A stretch of 64,000 nt of DNA from Onchidella celtica (Eukaryota > Mollusca > Gastropoda > Systellommatophora > Onchidiidae): NCBI GenBank assembly GCA_963931925.1, contig OZ007573.1, forward strand, positions 36,278,084-36,342,083, written 5' to 3'. The translations under genes and the position numbers were made by a program. Under the pieces are notes generated by a model, which had not been told where the DNA came from, searched no databases, and saw only the letters and a list, made by a program, of their open reading frames with translations. Below, piece after piece: positions 1-12,327 of the stretch (the first letter of the stretch is position 1; each line of letters starts with the position of its first letter).

Positions 1-1384
1 AACATTTACTGGTAAATTACGAAGTGAGTGGTCTATTATTAGGACACTGGAATCAAGTGATTTCTTCCAATTTGTGGAACTGTGGCCAGTAGAGGGTTAA
101 CATGACCTTTGAGATATTTACTACTTTCTTTTTCAGGAATTAAGGCATATAACAGGAGGGCTTTTGTTATTTTAACCTACTAGTATCTTTGACACACATA
201 TTATTCTATCTCCTCCATCCCGTGTTCTTGCTTGAACCTTAGACCCCAATCCGACTATAGTGGCTATTGGAACTGTTTAAATTCTCGCCTGGTTACTGTA
301 GCCATCACAAAAAACCAATGCGAATCAAAATCAATTGTGAATGTATGCCGGCGACCTGAATTTGGTGATTTTCTGAGAGATACAGTTGAACAGTGCAAAA
401 GACAACAGACTTTTCACAGATAAAATCGCCGTTAAAGAGTTAATATTTATATTTGCTAGTTGTTTTTTTCTTTCTGATGCTATTGTTGGTCCATTCTTTG
501 ATTCTTGTCTCAAGCTCCTGTTTCAGCAGCCAGAACAAGCTTGTCTGGATCATTCGAATGTCGTTAAGTGGCTTGAGATCAGTAGGGGATCACTATGTTT
601 GTGTTAACACTGACGAAATGAACATGCAGATTAGCAAGAGCCCCGCGTGGCCAGCTAATATTCTTCCCTTCTAAATAAGAAACTCCTTTCTCAGCTTTTT
701 TTTTTTTTACCCCCAGAAAATTTGAAAGCTATTTTCGGCACTTGCGATTTTACTCCCACACAGAACATTATGTGAGTATTACCCTTGTCAGGGTAATTGG
801 CTAAGTTATAGCTGATAAAACAAACCGGGAAGTGGAGGATAGACGGGACTTTGAGAACTGTCGATTTTGTTGTACTGTGTACAAGAATGCGCATGTTCTC
901 ATGGCATCTGAAGGCAGTTTTGTGAAAAGAAGGAGGGAACAGTTTTCTGAGCCTTGTCAATGTCAATGACCCTACTGACCCTAGTTCTTGTTTGTTTCAG
1001 ATCTGCTTTTATCACAACTAAGAAATCTGACCTTAAACATTTGCGACTTTAGTATTATTATGATAAGGAGGTAGAATAAATCGGAACGGTGAAATGACTT
1101 AATATCTGCCATGAAACACTTTAAACGTGTCAAATTGTGCAATTTGTGATACCCACTAAAAGATCTGCAGTTTTTTCAGAAAATGGAGGTAAAACAAGCA
1201 AGTACTAAGATCGCGAATGTCAAACAACAACAGAAACATGAAATAAAAATGACGTCAGTGTACAAAGAAAAAGTATTTCAGGAACTTGCAGGATGACCAC
1301 TTCTACGCCTGGTCCCTCACAGCCACTTGCTTAAATAATAAACACATAATTACTTGAACACAGTAAAAACTTGCATGCAGTACA
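1..1384. other. Unique A/T-rich sequence
   Basis: No gene, repeat unit or promoter seen. Short frames only; a T-run lies at 697-708. Confidence 0.5.
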
Positions 1385-2095
1385 TTCAAAATTCCTCTCT
1401 ATTTCTTTCTGTCTTTCTCTCGCCTCTCTCTTTTTTTTAAATATCTCTTTCTCTCTCTCAGTGTCTTTTTCTCTCTCTCCTTCTCTTTTTTTTATGTCTC
1501 TCTCTCTCCTCTCTCTTTTTATCTCTCTCTGTCTTTCTCTCTCTCTCCCTCTCTCGTTTTTTTGTCTCTCTCTCTCTTCTCTCTTTTTATCTCTCCCTGT
1601 CTTTCTCTCTCTCTGTGTCTTTATCTCTCTCTCTCTCTTTTTCTCTCTCTCTGTCTTTCTTTCTCTTTCCCTCTCCCTTTTTTTTATGTCTCTCTCTTCT
1701 CTCTTTTTATCTCCCCCTGTCTTTCTCTCTCTCTCTTTTTCTCTCTCTCTCTTTCTCTCTCTCTCTCTTTCCCTCTCTCTTTTTTTTTATGTCTCTCTCT
1801 CTCCTCTCTCTTTTTATCTCCCCCTGTCTTTCTCTCTCGCTCTCTTTTTCTCTCTCTCTCTTTCTCTCTCTCTCTCTTTCCCTCTCTCTTTTTTTATGTC
1901 TCTCTCTCTCCTCTCTCTTTTTATCTCGTCTTTCTCTCTCTCTCTCTTTTTCTCTCTCTCTCTCTTTCTCTCTCTCTCTCCCTCTCTCTTTTTTATGTCT
2001 CTCTCTCCTCTCTCTTTTTATCTGTCCCTGTCTTTCTCTCTCTCCCACTCTCTGTTTGTCTGTCTCTGTCTCTGCTCTTTTTCTCTGCGCCCCTC
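1385..2095. repeat. T/C satellite with about 105 bp higher-order period
   Basis: CT microsatellite in which TTTTTTATGTCTCTCTC recurs near 1490, 1682, 1786, 1891 and 1990, alternating with CTCTTTTTATCTCCCCCTG. The period of about 100-105 bp marks a satellite built on the microsatellite. All long frames across it are Ser/Leu/Phe repeats. Confidence 0.9.
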
Positions 2096-2379
2096 TGTTT
2101 TAAACACTTGCCATTGTCAGTTGTCAAAATATACCATGTCTTCATTGTTACATGGCGTGGACATTCTTGCGATTGTCCTGATTTGACCGAGTCACGAGAC
2201 CGGTAATAGCAACCGGCCAGATGTGGTGTTAACTCAATGTTCAAACTGTCACCAGCACATGACCATTCCGCCAGATCCGTGTCTGGTCTGCGGGTGTCCG
2301 TAATTGTGTCAAGAGACAACTAGGTCAGAAGATGAGGGAGAAATGGAAGGAGATCGGATACTCTCTGGCTTCAGGCCTC

Positions 2380-2812
2380 TTGTTTTTCTTTGCCACTCTC
2401 GTTCTGCCTCGCGCCTCTTCGGTTTTAAATACTTCCCGTTCACTTCTTCATTTCCATTGTTTGTTTTCTATCTTTTCTCTCACTGTTTTAATGTTTTCTT
2501 TCTATTGTTTCTATTCTGTCCTCTTATTGTTATCTTCTACCACTCCCTCTTTTAATTTTTTGTTTGTTGGTCATTTCTTTCCCTCATCTGCTTCTTTCTT
2601 TCTTTCTTTTCTTTATCTCTTTCTAGTTCTTTCTTTCAATCCTTTTTGTCCCCATTCTTTCCTCCCTTTGCATTTTTTATATCATCATCTACTATTTCAC
2701 TCCTCTCTCTCCTTCTTTCAAAAATAATGTCTTTGTGTATTTTTCTCGTTTGTTTTTCTCTCACTCCGAACCCCCATCCTTTTCTTTTCTGTCTCTCTAC
2801 CTCCTCGACAAA
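2380..2812. repeat. T/C-rich low-complexity stretch
   Basis: Irregular TTTC/TCTT-rich sequence with no clear unit. No gene evidence. Confidence 0.6.
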
Positions 2813-3593
2813 GATTTCTGCATAAGAACAAAACTGGGAATGACATGCAAATTCAGTTTGCCTTCCATCTTACGCCGTTATTTAGATTTCCCTCCAAAAG
2901 TTAGTTACACCGTGAAGAACTTGGGTTGACGGAGTGCTGCTGGTGTAGAGAACACCCGTCCACATTCAGTGTAAACTTTAGCATGTTCAACGCCTATACG
3001 TGCACGAAGTTCTTTGTAATTTAGAAAGGTAAAAAACCCGAACGTTATCTCACATCTTTACAACATCATTTCCTTTGAAAATTGGCCACACATGAATAAC
3101 GGCATTCCTTACAAAAATATTACTCTATTTTTTTTTTATTCTATTTTGCAATCGTTTCGAAAAGTTCATCTATTATAAAGTTCAGAACTAATAATGAAGT
3201 TAACAAAAAAAGTTGGCATATTTTGAACTTTTATCTTTCCCCATGTTGGAACAACGATAATAAGACAAAGATATAAATTGAGGTAATATTCAGAGCTCAT
3301 GCTGCCTGCCTCTTTCTTAAGAGTGCTGTGCATGCCTTGTGTATCGTGGCCAGTAAGTGAAAATTGTACACTAAGCCCCGCTGTTTCTTTTTTCCCACGT
3401 ATTGTAAATGCTAGCACGACCTGGTCAGGTTAGAATTTGCCCCGAAGTATGGCGTGAAAAGGGGTTCTCGAATTCCATTGAATCTGTGGGCCATGCTGAA
3501 TGAAAAGTATAATAATAATAACAGCAATGTCATGCATTGATATTTTTCACACACACAAAAACAATTTAAAAATCGGAGTGAATAATGAAAATT

Positions 3594-4128
3594 GTGAGTG
3601 GACCTGGCGAAGTCGGGCTTAACGTGAAAGACCAAATTCCAGAGAAAGCCCCTCCTAGGGGGGGGGGGGGGAGGACATCCTAAAAGACGTAGTGGAATTC
3701 ATGCTACAACAAAAAGTGGAATTGGGCCGGTCACGTGGGGAGGATGAATGACAATAGGTGGACAAAACGCTGCACTGAATGGCAACCAAGGACAGGAAAA
3801 AGAACAAGAGGACGACCAGGAAGAAGATGGAAGGACGATATTACAAAGAGAGGCGGAACGACATGGATGAGGAAAACAACAGACAAAAGAGAAAGGAAAG
3901 CATTGTCGGAGGGGGCTACATCCTGCAGTGGTTGGACAACGCCTGGGTGAAAGGTGAAAGGTGAAAACATTTTCTATGAAAATTTAGATTTGGCTATAAT
4001 ATGAAAGATTAGCCATTTTTCTACATTCAGTTGAACTATTTTGCATGAAATCGTCTTACAAATATTTTATTTTGATTTTTTTTAGGAGGTACAAAAAAAT
4101 CACCTCAAGCCTGATTTCGCCAGACCTA
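3594..4128 (+). mobile_element. MITE with about 27 bp terminal inverted repeats, split by a LINE
   Basis: The left end GTGAGTGGACCTGGCGAAG mirrors the right end near 4128, which reads in reverse as AGGTCTGGCGAAATCAGGC. The same family is uninterrupted at 20667-20901. In this copy the interior is split at about 3658 by a LINE 3' fragment that ends at about 3965, after which the MITE resumes at ATTTTCTATG. No transposase frame is present. Confidence 0.6.
3670..3965 (+). mobile_element. RTE-like LINE, 5'-truncated 3' end
   Basis: From about 3705 the plus strand encodes WNWAGHVGRMNDNRWTK, then EWQPRTGKRTRGRPGRRWKD, and ends with a stop near 3950. This is the conserved C-terminal tail of RTE-class LINE reverse transcriptase proteins. 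A stop codon lies just upstream of the conserved segment, so this is a dead remnant. It ends in a short tandem tail, GGTGAAA three times (about 3945-3965), as RTE elements often do. The G-run at 3660-3673 marks the ragged left edge. Confidence 0.72.
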
Positions 4129-4429
4129 ATTTCTGTCCTATGATTAAATTCAGTTTCCTTTGTGAGGTGATTTTAAAAACATTTTTTTTTTGAAAAATCA
4201 AAAGTGAGCATTAGTGTTATGATTTCTTTGCCGAGTGAGCTACATGTTCAAGCAGTGAGGAGAAAATATATTGCAGTCTATAGCAAGGAGTCAAACACGG
4301 AACCAAACATTGGCATGATAGCCCGCACACATCTGAGAGTACACGTAGGTGTGTGTGTGCATGTGTTTGTGTATGTGTAAGCAAGTGTGTGTTTCTGGAC
4401 GGAAAAAGACTGATCAAATGCAATTTTCC

Positions 4430-4650
4430 AGTGTCAATATTGAAATTCATTCCGCTTGGAAGGGAGAGAAACGAGCACAGAAATCCTGGTGAAAGAGTTC
4501 TCTCACCCTCTGACACCTATGTGTACTGTATCCTCCCCCAAGATTCCCTCCTGAAAGACAGCGTTTATGAAAAAATATTTCAAAAACTGAGGAGAGCAAA
4601 ATCTGCAGAGGATCGAGTGTCCTATGAGATCAATAAACTGTACAATGTCT
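4430..4650 (+). other. Candidate orphan exon or short coding remnant
   Basis: After TGCAATTTTCCAG (ending about 4429), which could be a splice acceptor, one frame stays open and is compositionally protein-like: GERVLSPSDTYVYCILPQDS, then YEKIFQKLRRAKSAEDRVSY and EINKLYNV. It is not a repeat translation and has a plausible amphipathic helix. A donor could be the GT at about 4649 (AATGTCTGC), which is weak. I do not recognise a family. It could be chance, or a relic of a mobile element. Confidence 0.25.
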
Positions 4651-4679
4651 GCTCATTTTTATCTGTATTTAATCTACTG

Positions 4680-5100
4680 CTCTCTTATCTTTCTTGTCTG
4701 TGTTTGTTACCCCGCCCCTCCCACCTCCCCCCCCCCCACACCCTCTATGTATTGATGCTAAGTGTATATTTTTCCGAATATCACATTCTCCATTACTTCC
4801 TCCCTCCCCTTTCTCTCTCTCACTTTCTCTGTCTTCACTCTCTCCCTTCTCCATTTCTCTGCCTTTTTCTCTCCTTCCCTCTTTCACTCTTTCTCCCTCT
4901 ATTCATCCGTAACTCTGTCTCTCACTCTCTACCTTCTCTCATTCTTCCTTGCCTAGCACTTCCGCCCCGTCCCCGTCTCTCGTACCTTCTCTCTCTCTCT
5001 CCATCGCTGTCTCACCCTTTCTCCTGCTCTCCACCCGTCTTTCTGTTGTCTTTCTGTATGTCTCTTCCTCCATTCCTCCCCCTCCTCCTCCCCCATCCTT
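4680..5100. repeat. C/T-rich low-complexity stretch
   Basis: CTC/CCT-rich sequence with C-runs near 4728-4737. Frames across it are Ser/Leu/Pro-rich and do not suggest a protein. Confidence 0.65.
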
Positions 5101-6417
5101 TTGCCCATTTATTTTCGCCAGTTGAGATTTCATCCACTCATGCAATTTACACCCCGAACACACTTCCAAATCTCTCATTCCTTCGCTCTTTTCCCGACAC
5201 GTTCTCTCGTTCCTACTCGCCATCAATCACACTCCGATAACCCTCTTGATTTGTTCCCCTTTGTAAGTTGAAAGAGAAAGAAAGAACGAAAAATAAATCA
5301 CACTCACAAGTGTCGCACCAGAATCTTGTTTTTCCTTCTTTGTCTCTATTGACCTTACACCCCGTTAAGAGATCTTCAATTCTTCCTCTGTTGGAGTACC
5401 CGGGGTGGATCACTCACACGCGTTTCCACTCATCGATGAGCGAAAGGGGAACAAAGAAATCAATAGGCCCCAGTATCGAATACATTTGCTGGACATCGCG
5501 GATTTTCCACCATATGTTTCGGACATCCTTGGACAAGTGATGGCTACTTTGTCTCCGCAGGTCTCTGGTCAATTCTGGGCGACGGATTAGCCCCGGCTTA
5601 AGCATCTTAAGACTTTCGATTGCCGTGGACTGTAGGGGGGACGGACCTGGCGTTTCTCCGGGTGATATTCTATTTAGTTCACTATCGGATGTTCGATTTT
5701 CAGCACCCTCTTTTCCTCCCACAAACCGTAATTATTGTTTCGATGACCGGACACTTGAGACTCTCGGGATAGTATTTTGTTTCGATCTGAGTCCTTTGTT
5801 TTCCCTTAGCTGGATTGGAACGAGAACGGGTTCCTGTAACGACAACAGAATCTACAGACATCAGATTTTTTTGTTTCTGTTTTAATTAGATCATTAAATT
5901 TTACAGAAAAAAAATTCCCTTTTAAAATTGCATTAATACTTTCAGCGGTCATATTGAGACACTTATTTTCTGTCTAAATGCTGATGTTATGGGACCTTAG
6001 AATTAGTCTTATTACAGAGCCAAATAAGGAAAACAGTAAAATAACGTTGTGTCCCGTGTTCAGCTGTAGCTTATAGTGTAAATTATAGTGTAAATTATAG
6101 TGTAATTACAACAGCCCTTAAACATAACCAGTGTAAGTGATGCTTGAAATAGCAAAAGAATGATCGATTTGCCTTGGCGTTGACGAGCAATTCGAGTGCA
6201 TTGAATTCGCTCCGTTCTCCAGTGAACCGTTCGCGATTTCCTCCAGTTGTACGAGTCTAAAATTAATGAAGACAGAAGCTTGTTTTGCATTTGTCATGCT
6301 ACTGAGTGGTTGCTGACATGGGGCAAAGGACGCCCTATTGGCTTTTCGGTGACCCGAGTGGAAACTTTGGACTATTGGTGTGGTCTAAATGTCATTTAGA
6401 ATGTCGCATTGAGACGA
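5101..6417. other. Unique sequence with a short tandem and a diverged dispersed repeat
   Basis: Complex DNA. TATAGTGTAAAT is repeated three times at about 6072-6105. A diverged copy of the 33866-33945 repeat lies at 6010-6080. A minus-strand frame at 5414-5722 is mixed in composition but unrecognised. Confidence 0.45.
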
Positions 6418-6545
6418 TCTCAGTCAGTCAGTCAGTCAGTCAGTCAGTCAGTCAGTCAGTCAGTCAGTCAGTCAGTCAGTCAGCCAATGCGTCAGCCAAT
6501 CACTTAGTCAATCAGTCTATCTGTCTGTCTGTCTGTCTGTCTATC
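6418..6545. repeat. CAGT then CTGT microsatellites
   Basis: About sixteen CAGT units (6420-6482) followed, after imperfect units, by five CTGT units (6520-6541). Confidence 0.95.
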
Positions 6546-6733
6546 TTACTGCCTGTCTCTCTCTCTTACTGTTTTCTCTCCCTCCTTCCCGTACGCTCTC
6601 TTTTTCTGTGTAAAGAAAAGACGTACACATTAAAGGGTGTCCAACTGTTTGGAGATGTAAATATTGCCCAAATAAATCTCGTGTTGAAATGAATATGCAA
6701 AATGATCACATTGATAATGATAACGATTTTGGG

Positions 6734-6810
6734 GAGCGGGGCGGGGGGGGGGGGGCGGGAGGTTATATAAATCTTTTTATATTTTCTATTATTATAAACA
6801 ATCATGTGCT

Positions 6811-6853
<43 letters not shown>
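6734..6853. repeat. G-run, C-run and CT microsatellite
   Basis: A G/C run at 6734-6760, a C-run at 6810-6820, then CT repeats to 6850 followed by TATATATA. Confidence 0.85.
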
Positions 6854-6859
6854 ATATAG

Positions 6860-8617
6860 TAAAAGTAATAAACTACAGTCTTGCTTCAGAACTCATGCGC
6901 ACCACAACATTGCGCACCAAACTGAACGCTTGATACGGTTACTTTTTATGACGTGCACGGTACTATATATTACGAAACAAACATGCAAAAATACAGATGT
7001 TACATAGCAATAAACATTGTTGTTTTTTAAAAATACATGCTTGAAGTAAACAACTTTTAATTATAGCCATCATCTTCCTTATCTCAATTGCCACCTTCCT
7101 GCCAAATTTAAGGCCTGAAGAGTGTATAGTTTGGTCAGTTAGTCATGCCAAAGGTTGCAAGTTACTGAAATATATAATAGAAGTGAACTTTGGAGGATAT
7201 GTTAGCCTACTCTTAATACTTAGCCCACAGCTTCAAATTGTACGGACCTCGACAGTATCTACATACCCAGGTTTTCGTCACATGAAACATACGAAAACTC
7301 CTGTCCCCGAATTGATCAAAATACATTTCTTCGGTCATTCTATTTTAATTCACCATTTTGAGTGAACCGGAAGAATGATACCATTTTGACGCGCCGTCTG
7401 AACGCGGAAGTTTGGTTCTGCACCAAGAAACGAAATCGTTCGTAGAAGGGGTAATTAAATTAAATAATTCTGTGTGAAATTGTGGTGTAACACTAACAGT
7501 AAGTTCTATTAGTCATAGCATGGAATCCAAATGCTGTTTTAAATGTAGCCTAGATCTAGATATACGGTTGCGCTTAGTACATGGAAAATTTGCAAGGTAT
7601 ATCTTTCGCGGGTCGGCTAGAAGGCACTATAATGCGTCATGCAACACTAGAAACCATGGAAGATAATTTCACGAATGTCTACGTCAGCCAGTACGAGGAT
7701 AATGAAAGTTGAATACACGTAGATTTACGTGAACGTACACGATAGCAAATAGAACCAAATCTACATCACAATCTAATCTGCCGTGTATTCCAGCTTTTCC
7801 ATCTCTCCCGCCGGCTCGTCTTGATCAGCTCACTCGCCATGCACGCACGCCTAAGCACATCAAAGATTATGCTTTCTGGGATCGCCAGCATTTACGGCCA
7901 CTTAGGAAAATGCCAGAATATTCTCTTGAAATCTGCCCGTCCGTAAATCTATCTTACGTAATTCAATAGCGACTCCACTGAGGGCCTTGGATATTCTCGA
8001 TTTCTCTTGTTAGAGCCGGGGAGAGCTCTTCCTAAACAAAGTTTATATTTCTCTTGGCGAAAGAGGCCGTTTCTTGTGAGTACGCTACAAAGACAAACGC
8101 AAGAATAATGAAAAAAAAATGTTTCTCAAGGAATGTAAAGTCGGGCAAAGAAATACAAAATCAATACTTTGTTTCTTTATGTTCTATGTTGCCTTTCGTT
8201 CCTCCACATATTTCTGGCCTTTGCTCATCCCTTTATTTTATTCTTTCCTGTGTCGTTCTATTAATCTTCGCTTCATCAAAAATTGGTTTTTCTTCATTAT
8301 TCTCTTGTTTCATATTTGATTTTTCCCAGAGCCAATCCCTCGCTGTTTTCTGGCATTTCACACCACTGTACAGAATTTGTTAATCATTGTATTGCTTACG
8401 TCTATATTCTCTTGTCTTCTCCGCATTTCTCAAGTCGTATTTTCTATATTCTTTATTTTCCTGCCCTGTAATCTTCATTTCACAGATCTCTGTTTTCTTA
8501 CATTTCATCTGCTATTCTTATGTAATGTATCATTTATCATCTTCCAATATCACATAATTATGTGTTTTTTTTCACTAAACATATTTAATGAATTTCACGA
8601 CATAAAAAAAAATGAAT
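6860..8617. other. Unique A/T-rich sequence
   Basis: Nothing assignable. TAGATCTAGATATAC at 7550 is one of several TAGATCTAGA motifs in the window. Confidence 0.5.
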
Positions 8618-8661
8618 GAATCATGAAAGTATGAATGAATGAATGAATGAATGAATGAATC
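8618..8661. repeat. GAAT microsatellite
   Basis: Around nine GAAT/AATG units, the same motif as the large array at 15543-15895. Confidence 0.85.
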
Positions 8662-9055
8662 TTATTATTTAAAAAGAAAAGAACAGAAGTGGCGAAAGTA
8701 CTTTATTGTGGCGTAGTTTCTCCCAATTTCTTCTTAAGGATACAGCCTGCCTGAAAGACAGTTTCAAAATCTATCAAATTAAATTTCTAGACTGTCAACT
8801 AATCTAGCCCAATCACTTTTGTGTCGACCTATTGTGTTTCAGGAATATTTCTTAATTAAAAGTTGTAGAAATACAAAATACAATGGTGCTCCTTTTGATA
8901 ACCCCAGTACACGAGGGACCGCATTTCACAAGTTGGTGCGATTTCCCCGGGTCCAGGAATGAGTGCGCACACATGACATCTATAGAAAGACTAGATTTAC
9001 AATGGAAAACTTCGTAGATAAATATCGTATAAATCATTTGGTGAACGTTCATCTA

Positions 9056-9223
9056 CAATTTCGGCCCAGTTGTATGGAACAAACTTCCAAAAGTTGTTCG
9101 CGAATCATCTAATTTGGAGATTTTCAAACGTAAACTAAGACATCATCTATTCTCACAGTGTTTCCAATAGGTGGTAGAAAAAGAGAGAGTTCGTCATGAC
9201 TGACAGAGTCGGGGAGAGAGTGA

Positions 9224-9300
<77 letters not shown>

Positions 9301-9304
9301 GAGA

Positions 9305-9350
<46 letters not shown>

Positions 9351-9354
9351 GAGA

Positions 9355-9397
<43 letters not shown>

Positions 9398-9510
9398 TGA
9401 AAGAAGAAGAGAGAGTCACGTAAGGCGCATTAAGCATTGTTAATGGAAATTGGAAATGCGCCATACAAATGTAATGTATTATTATTAGATCGGAGACAGA
9501 GGGAGAACAG
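9056..9510 (+). mobile_element. CR1/L2-like LINE 3' end with GA microsatellite in its tail
   Basis: The plus strand at 9056-9168 reads NFGPVVWNKLPKVVRESSN and continues to FKRKLRHHLFSQ before a stop. WN.LP...R followed by FK..LR..LF is the usual C-terminus of CR1/L2-type LINE polymerases. Downstream, GCGCCATACAAATGTAATG and an ATT tail (9461-9488) resemble LINE 3' ends. Between them lies a long GA tract (9219-9408). Nothing recognisable as LINE is seen upstream of 9050, so the copy is severely 5'-truncated. Confidence 0.7.
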
Positions 9511-10159
9511 TGGGTGCGCACGTTTATCCCAGGTCATATCAGGCACCTCGTCTAGTAATTAAATAAATAAATGTTTAATAAAGGGCCGTACTACAATCAG
9601 TATATTAATGTAGTGTGTTCACGCATTTTTAAAAAATCAAAATATCTACAGACAAATAATTCAGCTTTCACAAAATAGTGGATGCTAAACTTTAATACCG
9701 ATACCTCGTTTCATCAGTTGTTGTAGTATACGTTACACAAAACTGTACCGTGTCATTGTTATCATTTTCGTTGTTTTTGTTGTCGATGTTATTATTTTAT
9801 TTTGTTGCTGTTGTTATTATTATTTGCTTTTACAGATAATAACAATTATTTGCCCATTTGTCCAGCCTCTTGTACAACCTGTATCCTTAATATCACAAGA
9901 TATCAAACCATCATTTTGTACATACAAACATGCCACCTCAGCTATAAGAATTCTGTTCATCTCACACCTTTTAAAACCCGCTGCACCCGCATCAGTTGGG
10001 TTCCCTGCCTATATTACACAGGCATTCATCAACTGCTTGTCAGTGCAGAGATGACGACAGCTCTTGCTTTGTATTCCATTATGAAGATTGGCTTGTCGTC
10101 TTCCTCGTCTGTGAGACCGCTTTCCATTTCTATGTGTCTCTTCATTTATTTAACTCTTC

Positions 10160-10165
10160 TCTCTC

Positions 10166-10196
<31 letters not shown>

Positions 10197-10313
10197 ACTT
10201 TCTCTCTCTCCTAATTTGTCTCTCTCTCTCTTTCCTCCCCCCTCCCTCTCTCTCTCTCAATCGCAATTTCTCTCTTTCTCCCTCCTCCTCCTCTCTGGCT
10301 CAGTCTCTCTCGT

Positions 10314-10349
<36 letters not shown>

Positions 10350-10565
10350 CCCCAGTGTCATTCTCTTTCTCTCGTTCATTTTCTACATCTCTCCTCCCTC
10401 TCTCTTTCCTTCTTTCTCTTTCTCTCTTTCTCGCTCCTCCACTTCTCTCGCCCAGCCTCTCTCTTTCTTTCTCTCTCTCTCCCCCAGTCTCATTCTCTTC
10501 GCTCTCTCATTTTCTATCTCTTCCCCCTCCATCTCTCTCCCTCTTCCTCTCTCTCTCCTTTCCTA

Positions 10566-10596
<31 letters not shown>

Positions 10597-10635
10597 CTTT
10601 TCTATCTCCCCTCTCTCTCTCTCCGTCTCTCAGAG
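10160..10635. repeat. CT-rich satellite
   Basis: CT repeats interspersed with CTCCCCCAGTNTCATTCTCT-like motifs near 10346 and 10480, hinting at a longer duplicated unit of about 135 bp. It ends near the minus-strand SINE. Confidence 0.85.
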
Positions 10636-10689
10636 CATCCACCTTCATTTATTTCCCCATTCCACTTCAGCACAACGACGGTGCGTGGG

Positions 10690-10862
10690 GAGATGAGGTT
10701 TTGGCCCTTGTCAGACCGCTGACGTGTGCGTGCCTGAATACATCACCAGAAGTTGATCAGACCAGATTTTTCCCTGAGATGGATTCGAACTGGGAACCTC
10801 TCACACCTGGGTCTAATACTCTAACAACTGGGCTACTTCACCTGCCATTCGACATTACTACA
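10690..10862 (-). mobile_element. tRNA-derived SINE head, family E
   Basis: In reverse, AGTAGCCCAGTTGTTAGAG (A box, 10819-10837) precedes GGTTCCCAGTTCGAATCC (B box, 10781-10798). The following 70 bp probably belong to the SINE body. Its far end merges with a CT array. Confidence 0.65.
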
Positions 10863-11720
10863 TTTCTCATTAATTATCTTTCTTCACATTGTGCGACTTG
10901 CTTATTAAATTATATCAGTCGAACTAAAACCTTCCTCAACTGGTGGGACACAAATGACACTGACGCGATGAAAATGATAGTGAATTCATTCTAACTGGTT
11001 TTCTCAGCTTCAGCAGGGGGTATCTCATAAGATATCAAGGTAGATTTCATGTAAACTGTCTTCCTCTGAAGATACCCTGAAATGTTGCTCCCCCAAGAGT
11101 TTAATCTTGAGGGTTCCTTCATGAAAGTATATAGGCAGATTGGAACTTTTACGACTGACTGAGTGTCTCTGCTACATTCGATTTGCCATTAAGAGCCATT
11201 CATAAAGAACGTACTCTCTAGCGTATTCTCGCATGTGAAAGCGACATTACAGAAGGTCTTCAGAAGAAGACAGCCGATCATCAAACAAGACTTTTGCCAT
11301 TGACTTCCTTGCTCTCTATGGTAGCTGAACCACAACCAGTTTGAATGAGTTTAGATCTCCTACTGCAGTCTCTCCGAAGTACTTTATCGTCGCCAACTGC
11401 AGATTATCATTTTCAGCCCTGGCACAATACTCGACAATTTTCTCGAAACTTCCTATCCAGATTATCCCTGACCCAATTGAAAAATCCCCATCTCCAGTTC
11501 CACAAAGTTGGTGATCAACTTGGATCTATCCACGTAATTTCGGACCTCCCTCATTTCCCTCCAGAGCTGAAACACTAACATTACGTATTTCCGTGATAAC
11601 CTATCCGGGCTTCCGGTAACTCCGAATTCACGGTTTATCTAAATGGTATCATTCATTCGATTAGCGCTAAATCCTTCAGTATTACATTCCCAGTGAAGAC
11701 TATGGTGGATACTATATTCC

Positions 11721-11780
11721 GTCTCTCTCTCTCTCTCTCCCTCTTCCTCTCTTTCTCTCTTTCTCTGTCTCTCTCTGTAC
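11721..11780. repeat. CT microsatellite
   Basis: Short imperfect CT array inside unique sequence. Confidence 0.85.
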
Positions 11781-12327
11781 ATCAGGCGTTTTCCACTGCC
11801 CAACCTCTCAATGAGTATCCCCTCCCCACCCCTGTCATTTACTTTGGACTCTACCTCAATCATAGCCATCAACATCTGATTATTAGGTCGGGGTGATTTA
11901 TTCATTTGCACATCATCGATATTCCTCTATACCATCCCAAGTTTTCCTCCCGAGAGTACAAAATTGGTCACCATGTCCACTCGGAATTTCTGACATGAAA
12001 GAAAGTAATATTAACAATAATAGTTAGTCAAACATACGGGAGAGAATCTTGTAGTCTTTGAACTAACTAACCATTCAATCTACCAGTTTCACCCCTTTCC
12101 GTGCCACAAACACTCTAGCGTACTCATCCTTTCTATCTCAGAGACATATCCAAATGAGAAAAGAAAAACGGTGGAGATGAGGGTGGGGCACAGCATAAAG
12201 GATGAAATTAAACAGAACACAAAAGTCATACATTTAATTCAGTGCCAAGGCTTTTTCACGATGTGACATTTGCAAGTTATAGAACCCCCATTCTTGCATT
12301 AGAAGGGTAAAACTTAGAAACATAGAG

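Noticed and set aside
1371..2206. Several long open frames (up to 271 codons) rich in Ser, Leu and Phe
   Set aside because: They are translations of a T/C satellite in three frames and have a mirror Arg-Glu frame on the other strand; no domain or codon signal.
9153..9521. 122-codon Ser-Leu frame on the minus strand
   Set aside because: It reads through a pure GA tract inside a LINE tail.
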